Both the position numbers and the translations under genes were made by a program. Shown here in pieces: positions 41,249 through 52,641 of a stretch of 64,000 nucleotides of DNA. Position 1 is the first letter of the stretch. Every line of letters starts with the position of its first letter. The stretch comes from Camelimonas lactis (lineage in GTDB: Bacteria > Pseudomonadota > Alphaproteobacteria > Rhizobiales > Beijerinckiaceae). Under the pieces are notes generated by a model. The model was not told the DNA's origin. It did no database searches and saw only the letters and a program-made list of their open reading frames with translations. The DNA lies in contig NZ_SLWL01000013.1 of NCBI RefSeq assembly GCF_004342915.1, forward strand, positions 1 to 64,000, read 5' to 3'.

Positions 41249-41584
41249 ATGTACATTGGCATGAACCGTTTCAAGGTCCTCAAGGACAGGGCCGGAGATT
41301 TTGAGCAGGTATGGCTCAGTCGCGAATCCTATCTGCACGAGCTCGATGGTTTTATCGAATTCCACATGCTGCGTGGCCCGGAGAAGGAGGATCACATCCT
41401 CTATTCGTCCTACACGCTGTGGGCTTCGAAGGCGCACTTCGACGCCTGGACCCAGTCCGTGCAGTTCAAGAAATCGCACCAGCGCGCCGCCCAGCCGGGT
41501 AACGGCCCGATGACCACTGGTCATCCGGAATTCGAGGGTTTCGAGGTCATCCAGAGCAAGCCGGCGCGCCAGGCAGCCGAATAA
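41249..41584 (+). CDS. IsdG-family heme-degrading monooxygenase
   Basis: A 111-residue ABM-fold protein of the IsdG/HmuQ/HmuD group. The triad Asn6, Trp67 and His77 is present at exactly the residue numbers seen in Staphylococcus IsdG. These enzymes cleave cytoplasmic heme and release iron. It lies 170 bases after hmuR on the same strand and is followed by a strong terminator, so it may be co-transcribed or have its own promoter. Bradyrhizobium HmuQ/HmuD are the closest named relatives I know. Together with HmuRTUV it completes import and breakdown of heme. Confidence 0.85.
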   Translation: MYIGMNRFKVLKDRAGDFEQVWLSRESYLHELDGFIEFHMLRGPEKEDHILYSSYTLWASKAHFDAWTQSVQFKKSHQRAAQPGNGPMTTGHPEFEGFEVIQSKPARQAAE

Positions 41585-41645
41585 CCTGGCTGGAGCGTTG
41601 CCAGGCAGGGCGTTGCCGGATGGGCTCCTGACCCGGACCGTCATC

Positions 41646-41675
41646 AGGCGGCGCATCCCGGATGCGCCGCCTTTT
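41646..41675 (+). terminator. Strong intrinsic terminator after the heme monooxygenase
   Basis: AGGCGGCGCAT (41646-41656) and ATGCGCCGCCT (41662-41672) form a perfect 11-bp stem with a 5-base loop, followed by TTTT. It ends the rightward heme monooxygenase transcript. Confidence 0.85.
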
Positions 41676-41720
41676 CATGTCTGGCTGTGATTTTTTTCAG
41701 GCGGTCGCCGGTCGTCCTGG

Positions 41721-41825
41721 TCAGGCGCCCGCCAGCTGCACCGTCACGATCAGGCCCACCGCCATCATGGCCCAACCGATGGGCGTGGCGAAAATGATCG
41801 AGCTTGCGGATTTGATGGCGTTCAT
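41721..41825 (-). CDS. 34-residue single-span membrane microprotein
   Basis: An ATG at 41825 preceded by GAGGGACAGGGAC opens a 34-codon frame that ends at a TGA at 41721. The product starts MNAIKSASS and then is almost entirely hydrophobic from residue 9 to 33 (IIFATPIGW, VGLIVTVQLAGA), so it is a single membrane span with a short polar N-terminus. It is antiparallel to the heme monooxygenase and upstream of nothing obvious. I do not recognise a family. Such microproteins often bind and tune a larger membrane complex. A good ribosome site and clean hydrophobic profile support it. Confidence 0.5.
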   Translation of the reverse strand: MNAIKSASSIIFATPIGWAMMAVGLIVTVQLAGA

Positions 41826-42031
41826 GTCCCTGTCCCTCAAGAAGCATCCTGCTTCACAAGCAAGTTAGCCGGCGCGCCCGTTGCGTGAGGTGCGCCGGTG
41901 CACGCCAGCGGCGGCCATGGACATGCGACAAGGGGGAGGGCTGTAAACGCCTGACAGTTCCGCACCCTGCGGAGGCTGGACCGCGTGAAAACAGCTTGCG
42001 CGGCTTCGGGGACCCGGACGCCGGAAACACC

Positions 42032-43294
42032 CTAACCGGTTGTGAACAGCACGAACCCGCCAGCCGTGGCGGCGGCGATGGTCGCGCCCAGCAGCGGCAA
42101 CCAGAAGCTGGCCGGGCCAGCAGCGATCGCCAGCGCCAGCCGCCCCACCGCGTTGGCGCAGAGAGCGGCGAGCACCCCATGGCCGATCACGCCCGCGGCG
42201 ACGCCCTGGTCGGTGAGCCGCAGGGCGCTCAGCACCGCCACGTCCACGTCGAACATCCCTGACAGGGCCGAGGTCGCCACCAGGCTGCCGCCGCCAAAAC
42301 GCCCGACCACAGCTGCGCTGATGGTCGAGATCAGCGCGAACATCAGGGCAAACAGCAGCAGGGAGCCCAGTTCGAAGGGGTTGCCAGGCGTGGCGGCGGC
42401 CCTGCTTGCCTTGCCGCGCGTCAGCAGCAGGCCGCCGCAGACGGCGAAGGTCAGCGCCGCCGCCAGGGTTTCCGGCGCCATCGACGTCAGAATCTGGGGA
42501 CGCAGGATCAGCGTCACCGCCGCCACCCGCAACAGGGAGGTCATCGCCGCGAGGCAGGCCGCGCCGGCCAGCGGCGCCGCCCGCTCGCCGCCAGCCGCTT
42601 GTCGCGCCAGCGCCACCGTCACCGCCGTGGAGGAAATCAGCGCGCCGGCGATCCCGCTCACCACCATGCCGCGCGCCGGACCAAGCAGGCGCACCGCCGC
42701 ATAGCCCATGAACGAGATGGTGGCCATCAGCACGGTGAACAGCCAGACTTCCCACGGATTGAAACCGCCCCATGGGTCGATGGCCCGGTTGGGCAGCAGC
42801 GGCAGCACCACGGCGGTCATCACCGCCAGCGTCAGGGCGGACCGCACCTCGGTCCAGCTGAGGCGCTGCAGCAGGCCATGAAGCGTTTCGCGGCTGGCCA
42901 GCAACCCGGCGAGCAGCGCTGCGCCCGCCGCCGCGGCCTGGACCTCGCCCAGCGCGGCGAGGGCGCCCAGGGAGAACACCAGCATGGCCGCCACCACGCC
43001 GGTGACGCTGAAGCCGCCGTCCTGGGCTTCCTCACGCTGTTTGAACCAGGCGAAAACCGCGCTGAAGCCAAGCAGCCCGGCCACCAGCACCGCCGGAGTG
43101 GCCAGCGCCTGCGACAGGGCCGCCGTGACGCCGCCAAGCAGCCCCACGGCGCCGTAGGTGCGGATGCCCGCCGTGCGGCTGCCGGCCGGCTCGGCGCGCT
43201 CGCGCCAGCCGCGCTCCAGGCCGACGAGCAGGCCGATGGCGAGGGCAAGCCCCAGCCGTGCGATGAGGCTGTCGAAGCTGACAAGACCGGACAT
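42032..43294 (-). CDS. MgtC/DUF4010 membrane protein
   Basis: A 420-residue integral membrane protein. The N-terminal part, with LGLALAIGLLVGLERGWRER and GIRTYGAVGLLGG, is an MgtC/SapB domain. The larger C-terminal part matches the DUF4010 layout, with repeated small-residue helices and SALSGMFDVDVAVLSA. Hydrophobic segments number about twelve. ATG 43294 is the start. Function is not established for the family; MgtC relatives affect Mg2+ stress and ATP synthase. Transcribed leftward on its own, 124 bases from the phosphoketolase gene's end. Confidence 0.82.
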   Translation of the reverse strand: MSGLVSFDSLIARLGLALAIGLLVGLERGWRERAEPAGSRTAGIRTYGAVGLLGGVTAALSQALATPAVLVAGLLGFSAVFAWFKQREEAQDGGFSVTGVVAAMLVFSLGALAALGEVQAAAAGAALLAGLLASRETLHGLLQRLSWTEVRSALTLAVMTAVVLPLLPNRAIDPWGGFNPWEVWLFTVLMATISFMGYAAVRLLGPARGMVVSGIAGALISSTAVTVALARQAAGGERAAPLAGAACLAAMTSLLRVAAVTLILRPQILTSMAPETLAAALTFAVCGGLLLTRGKASRAAATPGNPFELGSLLLFALMFALISTISAAVVGRFGGGSLVATSALSGMFDVDVAVLSALRLTDQGVAAGVIGHGVLAALCANAVGRLALAIAAGPASFWLPLLGATIAAATAGGFVLFTTG

Positions 43295-43418
43295 GGGAAC
43301 GCCCCTGCAATCTGCCGCCCGGGCAAACCCCGTTCATGCCCGGAGCTTGCCACAACCGGTTGACCATACCCCGTTTTCCATGACGCCAGAGGCCCGTTCC
43401 CGCGCCCGTTCCCGTGCT

Positions 43419-45824
43419 CTAGCCTGACGCGGTCTCGCCCCTGCCCCAGGTCCAGCGCCATTCCCGCACCTCGGGCATGTCCTCGCCGTGTTCGCGAATC
43501 CAGTCGTGGTGCTTGCGCAGCTTTTCCTCGAAGCCGGCGATCACCGCCGCGCCTTTTTCCTCCAGGATCGGCAGCCGGCGGATCGCCTCGATCGCCAGAT
43601 GGTAGCGATCGAGCTCGTTCAGCACGGTCATGTCGAACGGCGTTGTCGTCGTGCCCTGTTCGATGTAGCCGCGCACGTGGAAATTGGGGTGGTTGCGGCG
43701 TTTGTAGACGAGGCGGTGGATCAGGTACGGATAGCCGTGATAGGCGAAAATCACGGGCCGGTCGGACGTGAACAGCCGGTCGAATTCCGCGTCGGACATG
43801 CCATGCGGGTGGTGTTGCGGGTCCTGCAGCGTCATCAGGTCCACCACATTGACCATGCGGATGCGCAGGTGCGGCAGGTTCTGGCGCAGCAGGTCGATGG
43901 CCGCCAGCGTCTCCTTGGTCGGCACGTCGCCGGCGCAGGCCATCACCACGTCCGGCTCCAGGCCGTCCTCGGTTCCCGCCCAGCGCCAGACGCCGGCGCC
44001 CGCCTCGCAGTGGCGGACGGCCTCATCCATGGTCAGCCACTGCGGCTCCGGCTGCTTGCCGGCGACAATGACGTTCACCCGGTCCCAGGTTTTCAGGCAG
44101 TGATCGCCCACCCACAGCAGGGTGTTGGCGTCCGGCGGGAAATACACCCGCACGATCTCCGGGTTCTTGTTGGCGACAAGATCGACGAAGCCCGGATCCT
44201 GGTGGGAGAAGCCGTTGTGATCCTGCCGCCAGACGTGGGATGTCAGCAGATAGTTCAGCGACGGCACCGGCTTGCGCCATTCCAGCTCGCGCGACACCTG
44301 GAGCCATTTGGCGTGCTGGCTGACCATGGAGTCGATGATGTGGATGAAGGCCTCATAGCAGGAGAAGAAGCCGTGGCGGCCGGTGAGCAGGTAGCCCTCG
44401 AGCCAGCCCTGGCACATGTGCTCGCTGAGGATTTCCATCACCCGCCCGTCGGCGGAGAGATGTTCGTCGCTGTCGAGCGTCTCCGCCATCCACACCCGGT
44501 CCGTGGCCTCGAACACCGCCGACAGGCGGTTGGAGGCGGTTTCGTCGGGGCCGAAGACGCGGAAATTCGCTGTGCCGGCGTTGAGGCGCATGACGTCGCG
44601 CAGATATTGACCGAGGATCAGCGTCGCCTGGTCTTCCCGGTCGCCCGGCTCCGCCACGGCTACGGCGTACTGGCGGAAATCCGGCGTGACCAGCGGCCGG
44701 GTCAGCAGGCCGCCATTGGCGTGCGGATTGGCGCCCATGCGCCGCACCCCCTTTGGCGCCAGCGCCTTCAACTCCGGCCTGAGGGCGCCGCTGTCGTCGA
44801 ACAGGTCGTGGGGATCGTAGCTTTTCAGCCAGTCCTCCAGAATCTGGCGGTGGCCGGCGTTGGTCCGGCAGGCGTCAACCGGCACCTGGTGGGCGCGCCA
44901 GGTGTTTTCGACCATCTTGCCGTCGACGAACTTCGGTCCGGTCCAGCCCTTGGGGCTGCGCAGGATGATCATCGGCCAGCGCGGCCGCTCGGGCGATTCC
45001 AGCGTCGCGGCGCGGCGGATGTCGGCGAAGCGGTCGAAGATCCGGTCGAGCGTCGCCGCCATCAGCTGGTGCATGGCCTCGGGCTCATGGCCCTCGATGA
45101 ACACCGGCTCATAGCCATAACCGGTGAACAGGGCGCGCAGATCATCGTCTGACAGGCGCGCCAGCACGGTTGGATTGGCGATCTTGTAGCCGTTCAGATG
45201 CAGGATCGGCAGCACCACGCCGTCCCGGACCGGGTTGAGGAACTTGTTGGAATGCCAGGCGGTGGCCAGCGGCCCGGTTTCAGCCTCGCCGTCGCCAACG
45301 ACGCAGGCGACCACCAGGTCCGGGTTGTCGAAGGCGGCGCCATAGGCGTGCGCCAGGGAATAGCCGAGTTCGCCGCCTTCGTGGATCGAGCCCGGCGTCT
45401 CCGGCGCCACGTGGCTGGGCACGCCGCCAGGGAAGGAGAACTGTTTGAACAGCCGGCGCATGCCCGCTTCATCGGCGCTGACATGCGGGTAGATCTCGGA
45501 ATAGACGCCCTCCAGCCAGGTGTTGGCCACCATGCCCGGCCCGCCGTGGCCGGGGCCGCAGATGTAGATGATATTGGCGTCGCGCCGGGTAATGATGCGG
45601 TTGAGGTGGGCGTAGATGAAATTGAGCCCTGGCGTCGTGCCCCAGTGGCCGAGCAGGCGCGGCTTGATGTGCTCCGGCGCCAGCGGCTGGCGCAGCAGCG
45701 GGTTGTCCATCAGATAGATCTGGCCCACCGACAGGTAGTTGGCGGCGCGCCAGTAGCGGTCGATCAGCGACAGTTCCGTCGCGTCAAGCGCCGGCTCCCC
45801 ATGGTGACTGTGGATCTCGCTCAT
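43419..45824 (-). CDS. xfp: Xylulose-5-phosphate/fructose-6-phosphate phosphoketolase
   Basis: An 801-residue thiamine-diphosphate enzyme. GDGEAETG at 177-184 is the TPP motif; [15 protein letters not shown] and WHSNKFLNP are phosphoketolase-specific. It splits xylulose-5-phosphate or fructose-6-phosphate with phosphate to acetyl phosphate and an aldose phosphate. ATG 45824 follows GGAGG; the upstream extension is not family-like. It is the last gene after the exporter genes (74-base gap). Acetyl phosphate is the substrate of the acetate kinase encoded about 6 kb away on the other strand. Confidence 0.95.
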   Translation of the reverse strand: MSEIHSHHGEPALDATELSLIDRYWRAANYLSVGQIYLMDNPLLRQPLAPEHIKPRLLGHWGTTPGLNFIYAHLNRIITRRDANIIYICGPGHGGPGMVANTWLEGVYSEIYPHVSADEAGMRRLFKQFSFPGGVPSHVAPETPGSIHEGGELGYSLAHAYGAAFDNPDLVVACVVGDGEAETGPLATAWHSNKFLNPVRDGVVLPILHLNGYKIANPTVLARLSDDDLRALFTGYGYEPVFIEGHEPEAMHQLMAATLDRIFDRFADIRRAATLESPERPRWPMIILRSPKGWTGPKFVDGKMVENTWRAHQVPVDACRTNAGHRQILEDWLKSYDPHDLFDDSGALRPELKALAPKGVRRMGANPHANGGLLTRPLVTPDFRQYAVAVAEPGDREDQATLILGQYLRDVMRLNAGTANFRVFGPDETASNRLSAVFEATDRVWMAETLDSDEHLSADGRVMEILSEHMCQGWLEGYLLTGRHGFFSCYEAFIHIIDSMVSQHAKWLQVSRELEWRKPVPSLNYLLTSHVWRQDHNGFSHQDPGFVDLVANKNPEIVRVYFPPDANTLLWVGDHCLKTWDRVNVIVAGKQPEPQWLTMDEAVRHCEAGAGVWRWAGTEDGLEPDVVMACAGDVPTKETLAAIDLLRQNLPHLRIRMVNVVDLMTLQDPQHHPHGMSDAEFDRLFTSDRPVIFAYHGYPYLIHRLVYKRRNHPNFHVRGYIEQGTTTTPFDMTVLNELDRYHLAIEAIRRLPILEEKGAAVIAGFEEKLRKHHDWIREHGEDMPEVREWRWTWGRGETASG

Positions 45825-45898
45825 GGCTGCCTCCGTCAGTTCAGGAACGGACGCGAAATCGCGTCCTGTCACGCGCGTCCGGCCAGCTGTTCCAGCGC

Positions 45899-47011
45899 CT
45901 ACCGCAGGAAGCGCCGGAACCGCTGCAATGAAAAATAAAACAGGATGGCCCCGATGCCGGCGAGCGCCAGGAACTGCGGCCACACCACCTCGAAACCGGC
46001 CCCACGAAACAGGATGGCCTGCGACAGGATGATGAAATGCGTGTTCGGCGCCGCGAGCATGATGGTCTGGATGATCTCCGGCATGCTTTCGCGCGGCGTC
46101 ACGCCGCCGGAAAGCAGTTGCAGCGGAATCAGCACCAGCATCAGCAGCAGCCCGAACTGCGGCATGGAGCCCGCCACGGTCGCCAGGAAGATGCCGAGAC
46201 TGGTGGTGGCGAACAGCATCAGCGCCGCGCCGGCCAGGAACAGCAGCGTCGAGCCTTCGATGGGGACGCCAAGGGCTCCCTGGACCACGAACGTCAATGA
46301 CATGGCGGACGCCAGCAGGACGACCAGGCCCATGGACCAGATCTTGCTCACCATGATCTCGGCCGGCGTCACCGGCATCACCAGCAGGTGCTCGATGGTG
46401 CCGTGCTCCCGCTCCCGGATCAGCGCCGCGCCGGTGAGGATGATCGACAGCATGGTGATCGACGAGATGATGTTGTTGATGGCGCCGAACCAGCTTTTGT
46501 TCAGCTCCTGATTGAACCTGGCGCGCAGGGTCAGCTCCACCGGCAGGGCGGTGATGCTGCGCCGCCGGTTCAGGTATTCGGCGATTTCGCTGGTCAGGAT
46601 CGACTGGATGTAGCCGCCGCCGGTGAAGGCCTGGCTCATGCGCGTGGCGTCGATGTTGAGCTGGATCGCCGGGGAGCGCCCCGCCAGCAGGTCGCGCTGG
46701 AAGTTGGGGGGAATGTCGATGGCGAAGGTGTCGAGGCCGGAGTCCATGCGCCGGTCCATCTCATGGGTGGAGATGTGGCGGGGCGGCGTGAAATAGGGCG
46801 GATAGAACGCCGTGGCGATGCGGGCGGACACCGGCGAATTGTCTTCATCGACGATGGCGATGGCCGCCTGGTTGAGCGTCTCGGGCATGGCTTTCGCGGC
46901 GGTGTAGATCGCCAGGGTGAAAGCGTAGACGATCAGCAGCAGCATCATCGGATCGCGTCCGAGGCCGCGCAGTTCCTTCACGCCCAGCCGGGCCACATTG
47001 GCGATGCGCAT
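45899..47011 (-). CDS. ABC-2 type permease (YhhJ-like)
   Basis: A 370-residue ABC-2 permease. One membrane span near the N-terminus, a large extracytoplasmic domain from about residue 45 to 175 ([32 protein letters not shown]), and five C-terminal spans with [17 protein letters not shown] are the YhhJ/YadH pattern. It starts at ATG 47011, immediately after the fused ATPase stop. In Escherichia coli the order YhiI-RbbA-YhhJ is the same as here. Likely exports a lipophilic compound or acts in envelope maintenance; substrate unknown. Confidence 0.85.
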   Translation of the reverse strand: MRIANVARLGVKELRGLGRDPMMLLLIVYAFTLAIYTAAKAMPETLNQAAIAIVDEDNSPVSARIATAFYPPYFTPPRHISTHEMDRRMDSGLDTFAIDIPPNFQRDLLAGRSPAIQLNIDATRMSQAFTGGGYIQSILTSEIAEYLNRRRSITALPVELTLRARFNQELNKSWFGAINNIISSITMLSIILTGAALIREREHGTIEHLLVMPVTPAEIMVSKIWSMGLVVLLASAMSLTFVVQGALGVPIEGSTLLFLAGAALMLFATTSLGIFLATVAGSMPQFGLLLMLVLIPLQLLSGGVTPRESMPEIIQTIMLAAPNTHFIILSQAILFRGAGFEVVWPQFLALAGIGAILFYFSLQRFRRFLR

Positions 47012-47012
47012 G

Positions 47013-49808
47013 TCAGCCCGCCTGTTTCTTCAGCAGCGCGACGCCAAGGCCGGTGAGCACGGGCGCCGCGATCAGCAGGGGAATGAAGGAGCCGGCCAGG
47101 TCTCCAAAGCCGAGGCCCTTTGAGAACACGCCGCGCGAGATCGTCACGAAATAGGTCGCCGGATAAACCTGCCCGATGAAGGCGCCGATGCCCTGCAGCG
47201 ATGATACCGGATCGATGATGCCGGAGTACTGCACGGCGGGGATCAGCGTGATCAGCGCGGTGGCGAAGATCGCCGCGATCTGGCTGCGGATGAAGGTGGA
47301 GATCACCAGGCCCATGCCGGTGGTGATGAAGCCATAGATGAGCGCCGCCGCCGCCAGGGTCAGAAAGCTGCCTGTCAGCGGCACCTTGAAGATGAACACC
47401 GCGAACGCCGTCATCGTCAGGAAGTTGATGAACGCCAGCCCCACATAGGGCGCCTGCTTGCCCAGCAGGAACTCCAGCTTCGTCACCGGCGTCACGTAGA
47501 AGTTGATGATCGAGCCCAGCTCCTTCTCCCGCACCACCGCCAGCGCCGACAGCATGGAGGGGATCATCAGCAGCAACAGGGGGATGACCGCCGGCACCAT
47601 GGCCACCAGGCTTTGCAGGTCCGGGTTGTAACGATAGCGGATGGCCACCTCGAACGCGCCCGCGTTGGCGGCGGCGCCCAGCAGTTCCCGCGTCTTCTGT
47701 TGCAGCCAGGCGGCGTGCATTCCCTGCACGTAGCCGCGAATGGTTTCGGCCCGTTGCGGCATGGCGCCGTCAATCCAGGCGGCGATCTCGACGGGGCGGC
47801 CGTGCGCCGCGTCCCTGGCGAAACCTGATGGAATCTCGATGGCCAGGCTGATGTCGCCGTTGCGCATGCGCCGGTCCAGCTCTTCGTAACTGGTGAGCGG
47901 CGCTTTCTCGGTGAAATAGCGTGAGCCGGAAATCTGCTGGGCGTAATCGCGGCTCGTGGTGGTGTTGTCCCGGTCCAGAACGGCGAAGCTGAGGTTCTCC
48001 ACGTCCATGTTGACGCCGTAGCCGATGACGAACATCAGCAGCACCGTGCCGATGATCGCCAGCGTGGCGCGGATGGGGTCGCGGCGCAGTTCGAGCGCCT
48101 CGCGCCGGGAGTAGGCCAGCATCCGCCGCAGATCGAAGCCGCGCCGGATATGGCTCGCGTGTTCGGGCGTCGCCGCCTCCGTTTCCCCCTCCGTGGCGGG
48201 CGGTCGTCCGGCGGCGGGGTCCGTCTGCTTCACCGCCTCTTCCAGGCAGGCGATGAAGGCGTCCTCCAGCGTGTCGGCGTGGTAGGTCCTGGTGATCGCT
48301 TCCGGCGTATCGGAGATCAGCACGCGCCCGGCGTGCATCAGCGAAATGCGATCGCACCAGCCCGCCTCGTTCATGAAGTGGGTGGAGACAAAGATCGTGA
48401 CGTTGTCCCGGCGCGACAGGTCGGACAGAATCCGCCAGAAATTGTCGCGCGCCACCGGATCGACGCCGGACGTCGGTTCATCGAGAATCAGGATGTCCGG
48501 GCCGTGGATGATGGCGACGGCCAGCGACAGCCGCTGGCGCACGCCCAGCGGCAGATCGTCCGGCAGGGCGTCCATGACGTCCTCAAGATCGAACCGGCTG
48601 GCCAGTTCGCGCATGCGCGGGCCGATGGCCGCGGCCTCCATGCCGAACAGCTCCGCGTGCAGCTTCAGGTTCTGGCTGACGGTCAGCTCCGTGTAGAGCG
48701 AGAACGCCTGGCTCATGTAGCCGACGCGCTGGCGCACGGCCATGTCCTTTGGGTCAACCTCGCCGCCGAACAGCCGCGCCACGCCCGCGCTTGCCGGCAA
48801 CAGGCCGGCCAGCACCTTCATGGTCGTGGTCTTGCCGCAGCCGTTGGAGCCGAGAAAACCGAAGATCTCGCCGCGCGGGATGCGGAAACTCACGTCATCG
48901 ACGGCGGTGAAATCGCCGAACTTCACGGTGACATGCTCGGCTTCGATGGCGATCTCCGCCGTTTCGCTGGCGGGACGGGGCGGAATGACCACCTCGTGGT
49001 GGTCGCGCCGCGCCTCTTCCGGCAACAGCGCCACGAAAGCCGCGTCCAGGTCGGCGGCGCCGGTCCGGTCCAGCAGTTCCTGCGGTGAACCGGTGGCGAG
49101 GATTTCGCCGGCGTTCATGGCGATCAGCCAGTCGAAGCGCGCGGCCTCCTCCATGTAGGCGGTGGAGACAATGACGCTCATGCCCGCGCGCCCGGCGCGG
49201 ATGATGTCGATCAGCTCCCAGAACTGGCGGCGCGACAGGGGATCAACGCCCGTGGTCGGCTCGTCCAGGATCAGCAGGTCGGGATCGTGAATCAGCGAGC
49301 AGCACAGGCTGGCCTTCTGTTTCATGCCGCCGGAGAGCTTGCCGGCCGGGCGATCGGCGAAACGGGACATGCCCGTATGGGCCAGCAGTTCGGCGATGCG
49401 CCGCTCGCGCTCGGCCCGGTTATGGCCGAACAGGCGGCCGAAGAAATCGACGTTCTCGAATACCGACAGCGTCGGATAAAGGTTCTTGCCAAGCCCCTGG
49501 GGCATGTAGGCGATGCGCGGCAACACCTCCTGCCGTTGCCGGGCGTCGCCAATATCGGCGCCCAGGCTTTCGATCTGCCCCTGCTGCATGACGCGGGCGC
49601 CGGCGATCAGCGACATCAGCGTTGATTTGCCGACGCCGTCCGGTCCGATGACGCCGACCATGCAGCCGCCTGGAATATCCAGGGTGATGTCTTTCAGGGC
49701 CTGCGTCGCGCCATAGGAAAGGCTGACATTGCGCAGGCGGACCGCGGGCGCTTCCGCCGCTGGTTGCGGTCCGCTCTGCTGCTGGCGCATCGCCGCCGGG
49801 TCCGTCAT
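47013..49808 (-). CDS. Fused double ABC ATPase-permease (RbbA-like)
   Basis: A 931-residue three-domain protein. ATPase 1 has Walker [10 protein letters not shown], signature LSGGMKQK and Walker [13 protein letters not shown]. ATPase 2 has GSNGCGKTT, a degenerate signature (LPLGVRQRL) and [11 protein letters not shown]. The C-terminal third from about 560 is an ABC-2 permease with [27 protein letters not shown]. This is the RbbA/YhiH architecture. ATG 49808 starts 2 bases after the upstream gene's stop. With the HlyD-like and YhhJ-like proteins it should make a complete exporter. Confidence 0.9.
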   Translation of the reverse strand: MTDPAAMRQQQSGPQPAAEAPAVRLRNVSLSYGATQALKDITLDIPGGCMVGVIGPDGVGKSTLMSLIAGARVMQQGQIESLGADIGDARQRQEVLPRIAYMPQGLGKNLYPTLSVFENVDFFGRLFGHNRAERERRIAELLAHTGMSRFADRPAGKLSGGMKQKASLCCSLIHDPDLLILDEPTTGVDPLSRRQFWELIDIIRAGRAGMSVIVSTAYMEEAARFDWLIAMNAGEILATGSPQELLDRTGAADLDAAFVALLPEEARRDHHEVVIPPRPASETAEIAIEAEHVTVKFGDFTAVDDVSFRIPRGEIFGFLGSNGCGKTTTMKVLAGLLPASAGVARLFGGEVDPKDMAVRQRVGYMSQAFSLYTELTVSQNLKLHAELFGMEAAAIGPRMRELASRFDLEDVMDALPDDLPLGVRQRLSLAVAIIHGPDILILDEPTSGVDPVARDNFWRILSDLSRRDNVTIFVSTHFMNEAGWCDRISLMHAGRVLISDTPEAITRTYHADTLEDAFIACLEEAVKQTDPAAGRPPATEGETEAATPEHASHIRRGFDLRRMLAYSRREALELRRDPIRATLAIIGTVLLMFVIGYGVNMDVENLSFAVLDRDNTTTSRDYAQQISGSRYFTEKAPLTSYEELDRRMRNGDISLAIEIPSGFARDAAHGRPVEIAAWIDGAMPQRAETIRGYVQGMHAAWLQQKTRELLGAAANAGAFEVAIRYRYNPDLQSLVAMVPAVIPLLLLMIPSMLSALAVVREKELGSIINFYVTPVTKLEFLLGKQAPYVGLAFINFLTMTAFAVFIFKVPLTGSFLTLAAAALIYGFITTGMGLVISTFIRSQIAAIFATALITLIPAVQYSGIIDPVSSLQGIGAFIGQVYPATYFVTISRGVFSKGLGFGDLAGSFIPLLIAAPVLTGLGVALLKKQAG

Positions 49809-49810
49809 GA

Positions 49811-50878
49811 CTACTGAACCGTTTTGGCGAGGTGGGCAGGCCATTCAGCGGCGGGGTCGACCTTGACATAGGCCATGCCGGGCAGGCCGGTTTTGACCTG
49901 GCGCACGTATTTCTTCAGCAGTTCCCCAGGGATCTTCGCTTTCAGGCGGAACATCAGTTTTTGTCGCTCCTCCTCGGTTTCCACCGATTTCGGCGTGAAC
50001 TGGGCCACGTCGGAGACGAAGCTGATCCTGGCCGGGATCACGTATTGCGGCGCCGCGTCGAGCACCAGGCGCGCGTCGCTGCCGAGCGCCACGCGTCCCG
50101 CCTGGGCGGTTGGCAGGAAAAAGGTCATGAACACATCGCCGACGTCGATCAGGTTGAGGACGCGACCGCCAGCGGACAGCACTTCGCCAGGCTGGGCGAC
50201 GCGATACTGGATTCGCCCGGAGCGCGGCGCCTTGAGGGTGCTGTCGTTGATGTCGGTGACAATGGTGGTGATGGCCGCCTGGGCGGCGTCCACCGCCGCC
50301 TTCGCGTCCACCACCTGGGCTTTCGCGGCGCTGATGCCGGCTTCAGTCGCCGCCAGTTGCGCCTTCGCCGCGCCCAGCGCCGCGCGCGCGCCCTGCTCGG
50401 CGGCGCGGTCGTCGTCCAGCGCCTGCTGGCTGGTGGCGTTGGTGCGGATGAGGCGCTGCGAGCGCTGGTATTTGCGCGAGGCGACGTCAAGCTCCGCCTC
50501 CCGTTGCGCCACCACGGCGGCGGCGGCCTCGCGCTCGGCTTCGCGCTGTTTCACCAGGTTTCCGGCGGTTTCGATGCTGATCTCGGCGCGTCGCTTCTCC
50601 GCCTCGGCCTGCTTGCGCCGGCTTTCGAGCTGCTCGGTGTCCATCCGCGCCAGCACCTGTCCCGCTTCGACGAAATCGCCTTCATCGACGAGAATGTCCT
50701 TGATGCGGCCCGGCGATTTGGTCGAGATGTCGATCTCGACGGCCTCAATGCGGCCATTGCCGCTGGCGATGCCTGGCGGCAGATCCTGGGGGCCGAACTT
50801 GCGCCAAGCGTAATACCCGCCTGCCGCAACGGCAATTACGAGCGCCAGTATTGCCCAGCGCTTGCCAGAAGAAGCCAT
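49811..50878 (-). CDS. HlyD-family membrane-fusion protein (YhiI-like)
   Basis: A 355-residue periplasmic adaptor anchored by one N-terminal span (residues 7-25). The lipoyl-like half [39 protein letters not shown], a long coiled coil from about 75 to 190 rich in Ala, Glu and Gln, and [24 protein letters not shown] complete the family features. ATG 50878 follows GGAG. It bridges the inner-membrane ABC exporter to the outer membrane. First gene of the leftward operon that ends with phosphoketolase. Divergent from acetate kinase. Confidence 0.9.
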   Translation of the reverse strand: MASSGKRWAILALVIAVAAGGYYAWRKFGPQDLPPGIASGNGRIEAVEIDISTKSPGRIKDILVDEGDFVEAGQVLARMDTEQLESRRKQAEAEKRRAEISIETAGNLVKQREAEREAAAAVVAQREAELDVASRKYQRSQRLIRTNATSQQALDDDRAAEQGARAALGAAKAQLAATEAGISAAKAQVVDAKAAVDAAQAAITTIVTDINDSTLKAPRSGRIQYRVAQPGEVLSAGGRVLNLIDVGDVFMTFFLPTAQAGRVALGSDARLVLDAAPQYVIPARISFVSDVAQFTPKSVETEEERQKLMFRLKAKIPGELLKKYVRQVKTGLPGMAYVKVDPAAEWPAHLAKTVQ

Positions 50879-50914
50879 TGCTGCGGAACTCCGATATGCG
50901 ATGCGCCGAATCAC

Positions 50915-51321
50915 GCCGGGATCAGGCTACACCGGCGTGGGGTGATTTCAATGTGGAACAGCTGTTCGCCCACCAAACGGTTCCGCGTGTCTGGCGCAGC
51001 TTCACAATGAAAGCGGGCGAAATGACGGTGCGGACCCACGATGATTGACCCGGCCGGGCGGTAAAGTAACAATCCAGGTAGAGAAAAGCGCACCGTTGGC
51101 GTCGCCGAGTGGCCGATGGCCAAATGCCAGACGGCCAAATGACGATGGCCCGGCGACCCGTCCGCGCCGGTCCTGCCCCGGTGGGATTTTGCGGCCGGCG
51201 CGGTTGTGTCGCCGTGCGGTCGGGACGGCGGCGGCGACCATGTCCTGCGGCGTCCAGATCCAGCGCCATTCACGTTCCGCGGCGTTCACCTCCCGCGGCA
51301 TTCATGTCCAGGAGCGCGGCG
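50915..51321. other. Divergent intergenic region between exporter and ackA
   Basis: No gene seen. It carries two direct copies of GGCCAAATG (51118-51126 and 51133-51141, 15 bp apart) and a short CCGCGGCGTTCA / CCCGCGGCATTCA pair near 51277-51303. A weak promoter TTGACC-N-TAAAGT reading right is possible near 51046-51067. Control of both operons probably lies here. Confidence 0.35.
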
Positions 51322-52551
51322 ATGGACGGAAAACTGCTCGTTACCTTCAACGCCGGCTCATCCACGGTGAAGATCGGCCTGTTCGCGCTGGACGCCGGCG
51401 CTGATGGCTTGCGCCCGCGCCGCATCGGCAAGGGGATGATCGACTTTCGCCGCGCGCCGTTGCGGTTTGAGCTGACGGAAGGGCCCGACCATTTCGACAT
51501 CGAACTGGCGGCGCCCGCCGGGGAGGAGCTTGACGAGGTTCTGTCGGAAGCTTTCAGCAGGTTGTCGTGGCATTTCGATCTGGATGCGCTGGCGGCGGTG
51601 GGCCACCGGGTGGTGCACGGCGCCGGCCTGTTCACCGCGCCGGTGGTGATCGACGCCGCCGCCTTGGCGCGCATCGACAGCCTGACGCCGCTGGCGCCCC
51701 TGCACCAGCCCCAGGCCCTGAAGCTGGTCCGGGCGATCGCCCGGCTGCGACCCGGCCTCCGGCAGACGGCGTCGTTCGACACAGCCTTCCACGCCACGAA
51801 CGCCGACCTCACCCGTCGCTTCGCCCTGCCGCGCGCCCTGCATGACGCGGGCGTGCGGCGCTATGGCTTCCACGGTCTGTCCTATGCCTTCATTGCCGGG
51901 GAACTGACGCGTCGCCGGCCTGACGTCGCCGCCGGCCGGGTGGTCGCGGCGCATCTGGGCTCCGGCGCCAGCCTGTGCGTCATGGAGAACGGTCTCAGCC
52001 GCGACAGCAGCATGAGTTTTTCCACCCTCGACGGCGTTCCCATGGCGACCCGCTGCGGCGCGCTCGATCCAGGGGCGCTGCTGTATCTGCTTGGCCAGAA
52101 GGGTCAGGGGCTGCCACAGGTGGAGGATTTGCTCTATCACCGGTCCGGCCTGCTTGGCGTCTCGGGAATCAGCGCCGACAGCCGCGACCTGCTGGCGAGC
52201 GACCGGGCGGAAGCGCGCGAGGCGCTGGAGCTGTTCGCCCTGCGCGTCGCCGGAGAGGCGGCGCGGCTGGCGACCACCGCCGGCGGCGTCGACGCCCTGG
52301 TGTTTACCGCCGGCATTGGCGAACACCAGCCGCAGATGCGCGCCATGATCTGCGAACGGCTGGCGTGGCTTGGGGTGCGGCTGGACGTGGAGAAGAACGC
52401 CGCCAACGCTTTCGACATCGCCAGCGCCGACAGCCAGCGGGGCGTTTTCGTCCTGGCGACCGATGAGGAGCAGGTGATCGCCCGCGAGGCCGTCGCGGCG
52501 CTGGCCGGCGCCGGGTCCCCATCGCCGGAGTGGAACGGTCCGGCGCCTTGA
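51322..52551 (+). CDS. ackA: Acetate kinase
   Basis: A 409-residue ASKHA-fold kinase. FNAGSSTVK with Asn10, GHRVVHGAG, RRYGFHGLSY, HLGSGASLC and FTAGIGEHQP are the acetate/butyrate kinase motifs, all present. It converts acetyl phosphate and ADP to acetate and ATP. ATG 51322 has AGGAG upstream. Lying divergent from the exporter-phosphoketolase operon, it most likely serves the phosphoketolase branch; no phosphotransacetylase is in the window. The C-terminus is about ten residues longer than average. Confidence 0.94.
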   Translation: MDGKLLVTFNAGSSTVKIGLFALDAGADGLRPRRIGKGMIDFRRAPLRFELTEGPDHFDIELAAPAGEELDEVLSEAFSRLSWHFDLDALAAVGHRVVHGAGLFTAPVVIDAAALARIDSLTPLAPLHQPQALKLVRAIARLRPGLRQTASFDTAFHATNADLTRRFALPRALHDAGVRRYGFHGLSYAFIAGELTRRRPDVAAGRVVAAHLGSGASLCVMENGLSRDSSMSFSTLDGVPMATRCGALDPGALLYLLGQKGQGLPQVEDLLYHRSGLLGVSGISADSRDLLASDRAEAREALELFALRVAGEAARLATTAGGVDALVFTAGIGEHQPQMRAMICERLAWLGVRLDVEKNAANAFDIASADSQRGVFVLATDEEQVIAREAVAALAGAGSPSPEWNGPAP

Positions 52552-52641
52552 CCGGGGCAACGGGCAGGCGATGCAAGGCTGGCGCCTGAAGGTCAGGCGC
52601 GGCGGTCGGCGACGGGAATGGCGGCGGCGGGCAGGATTCAG

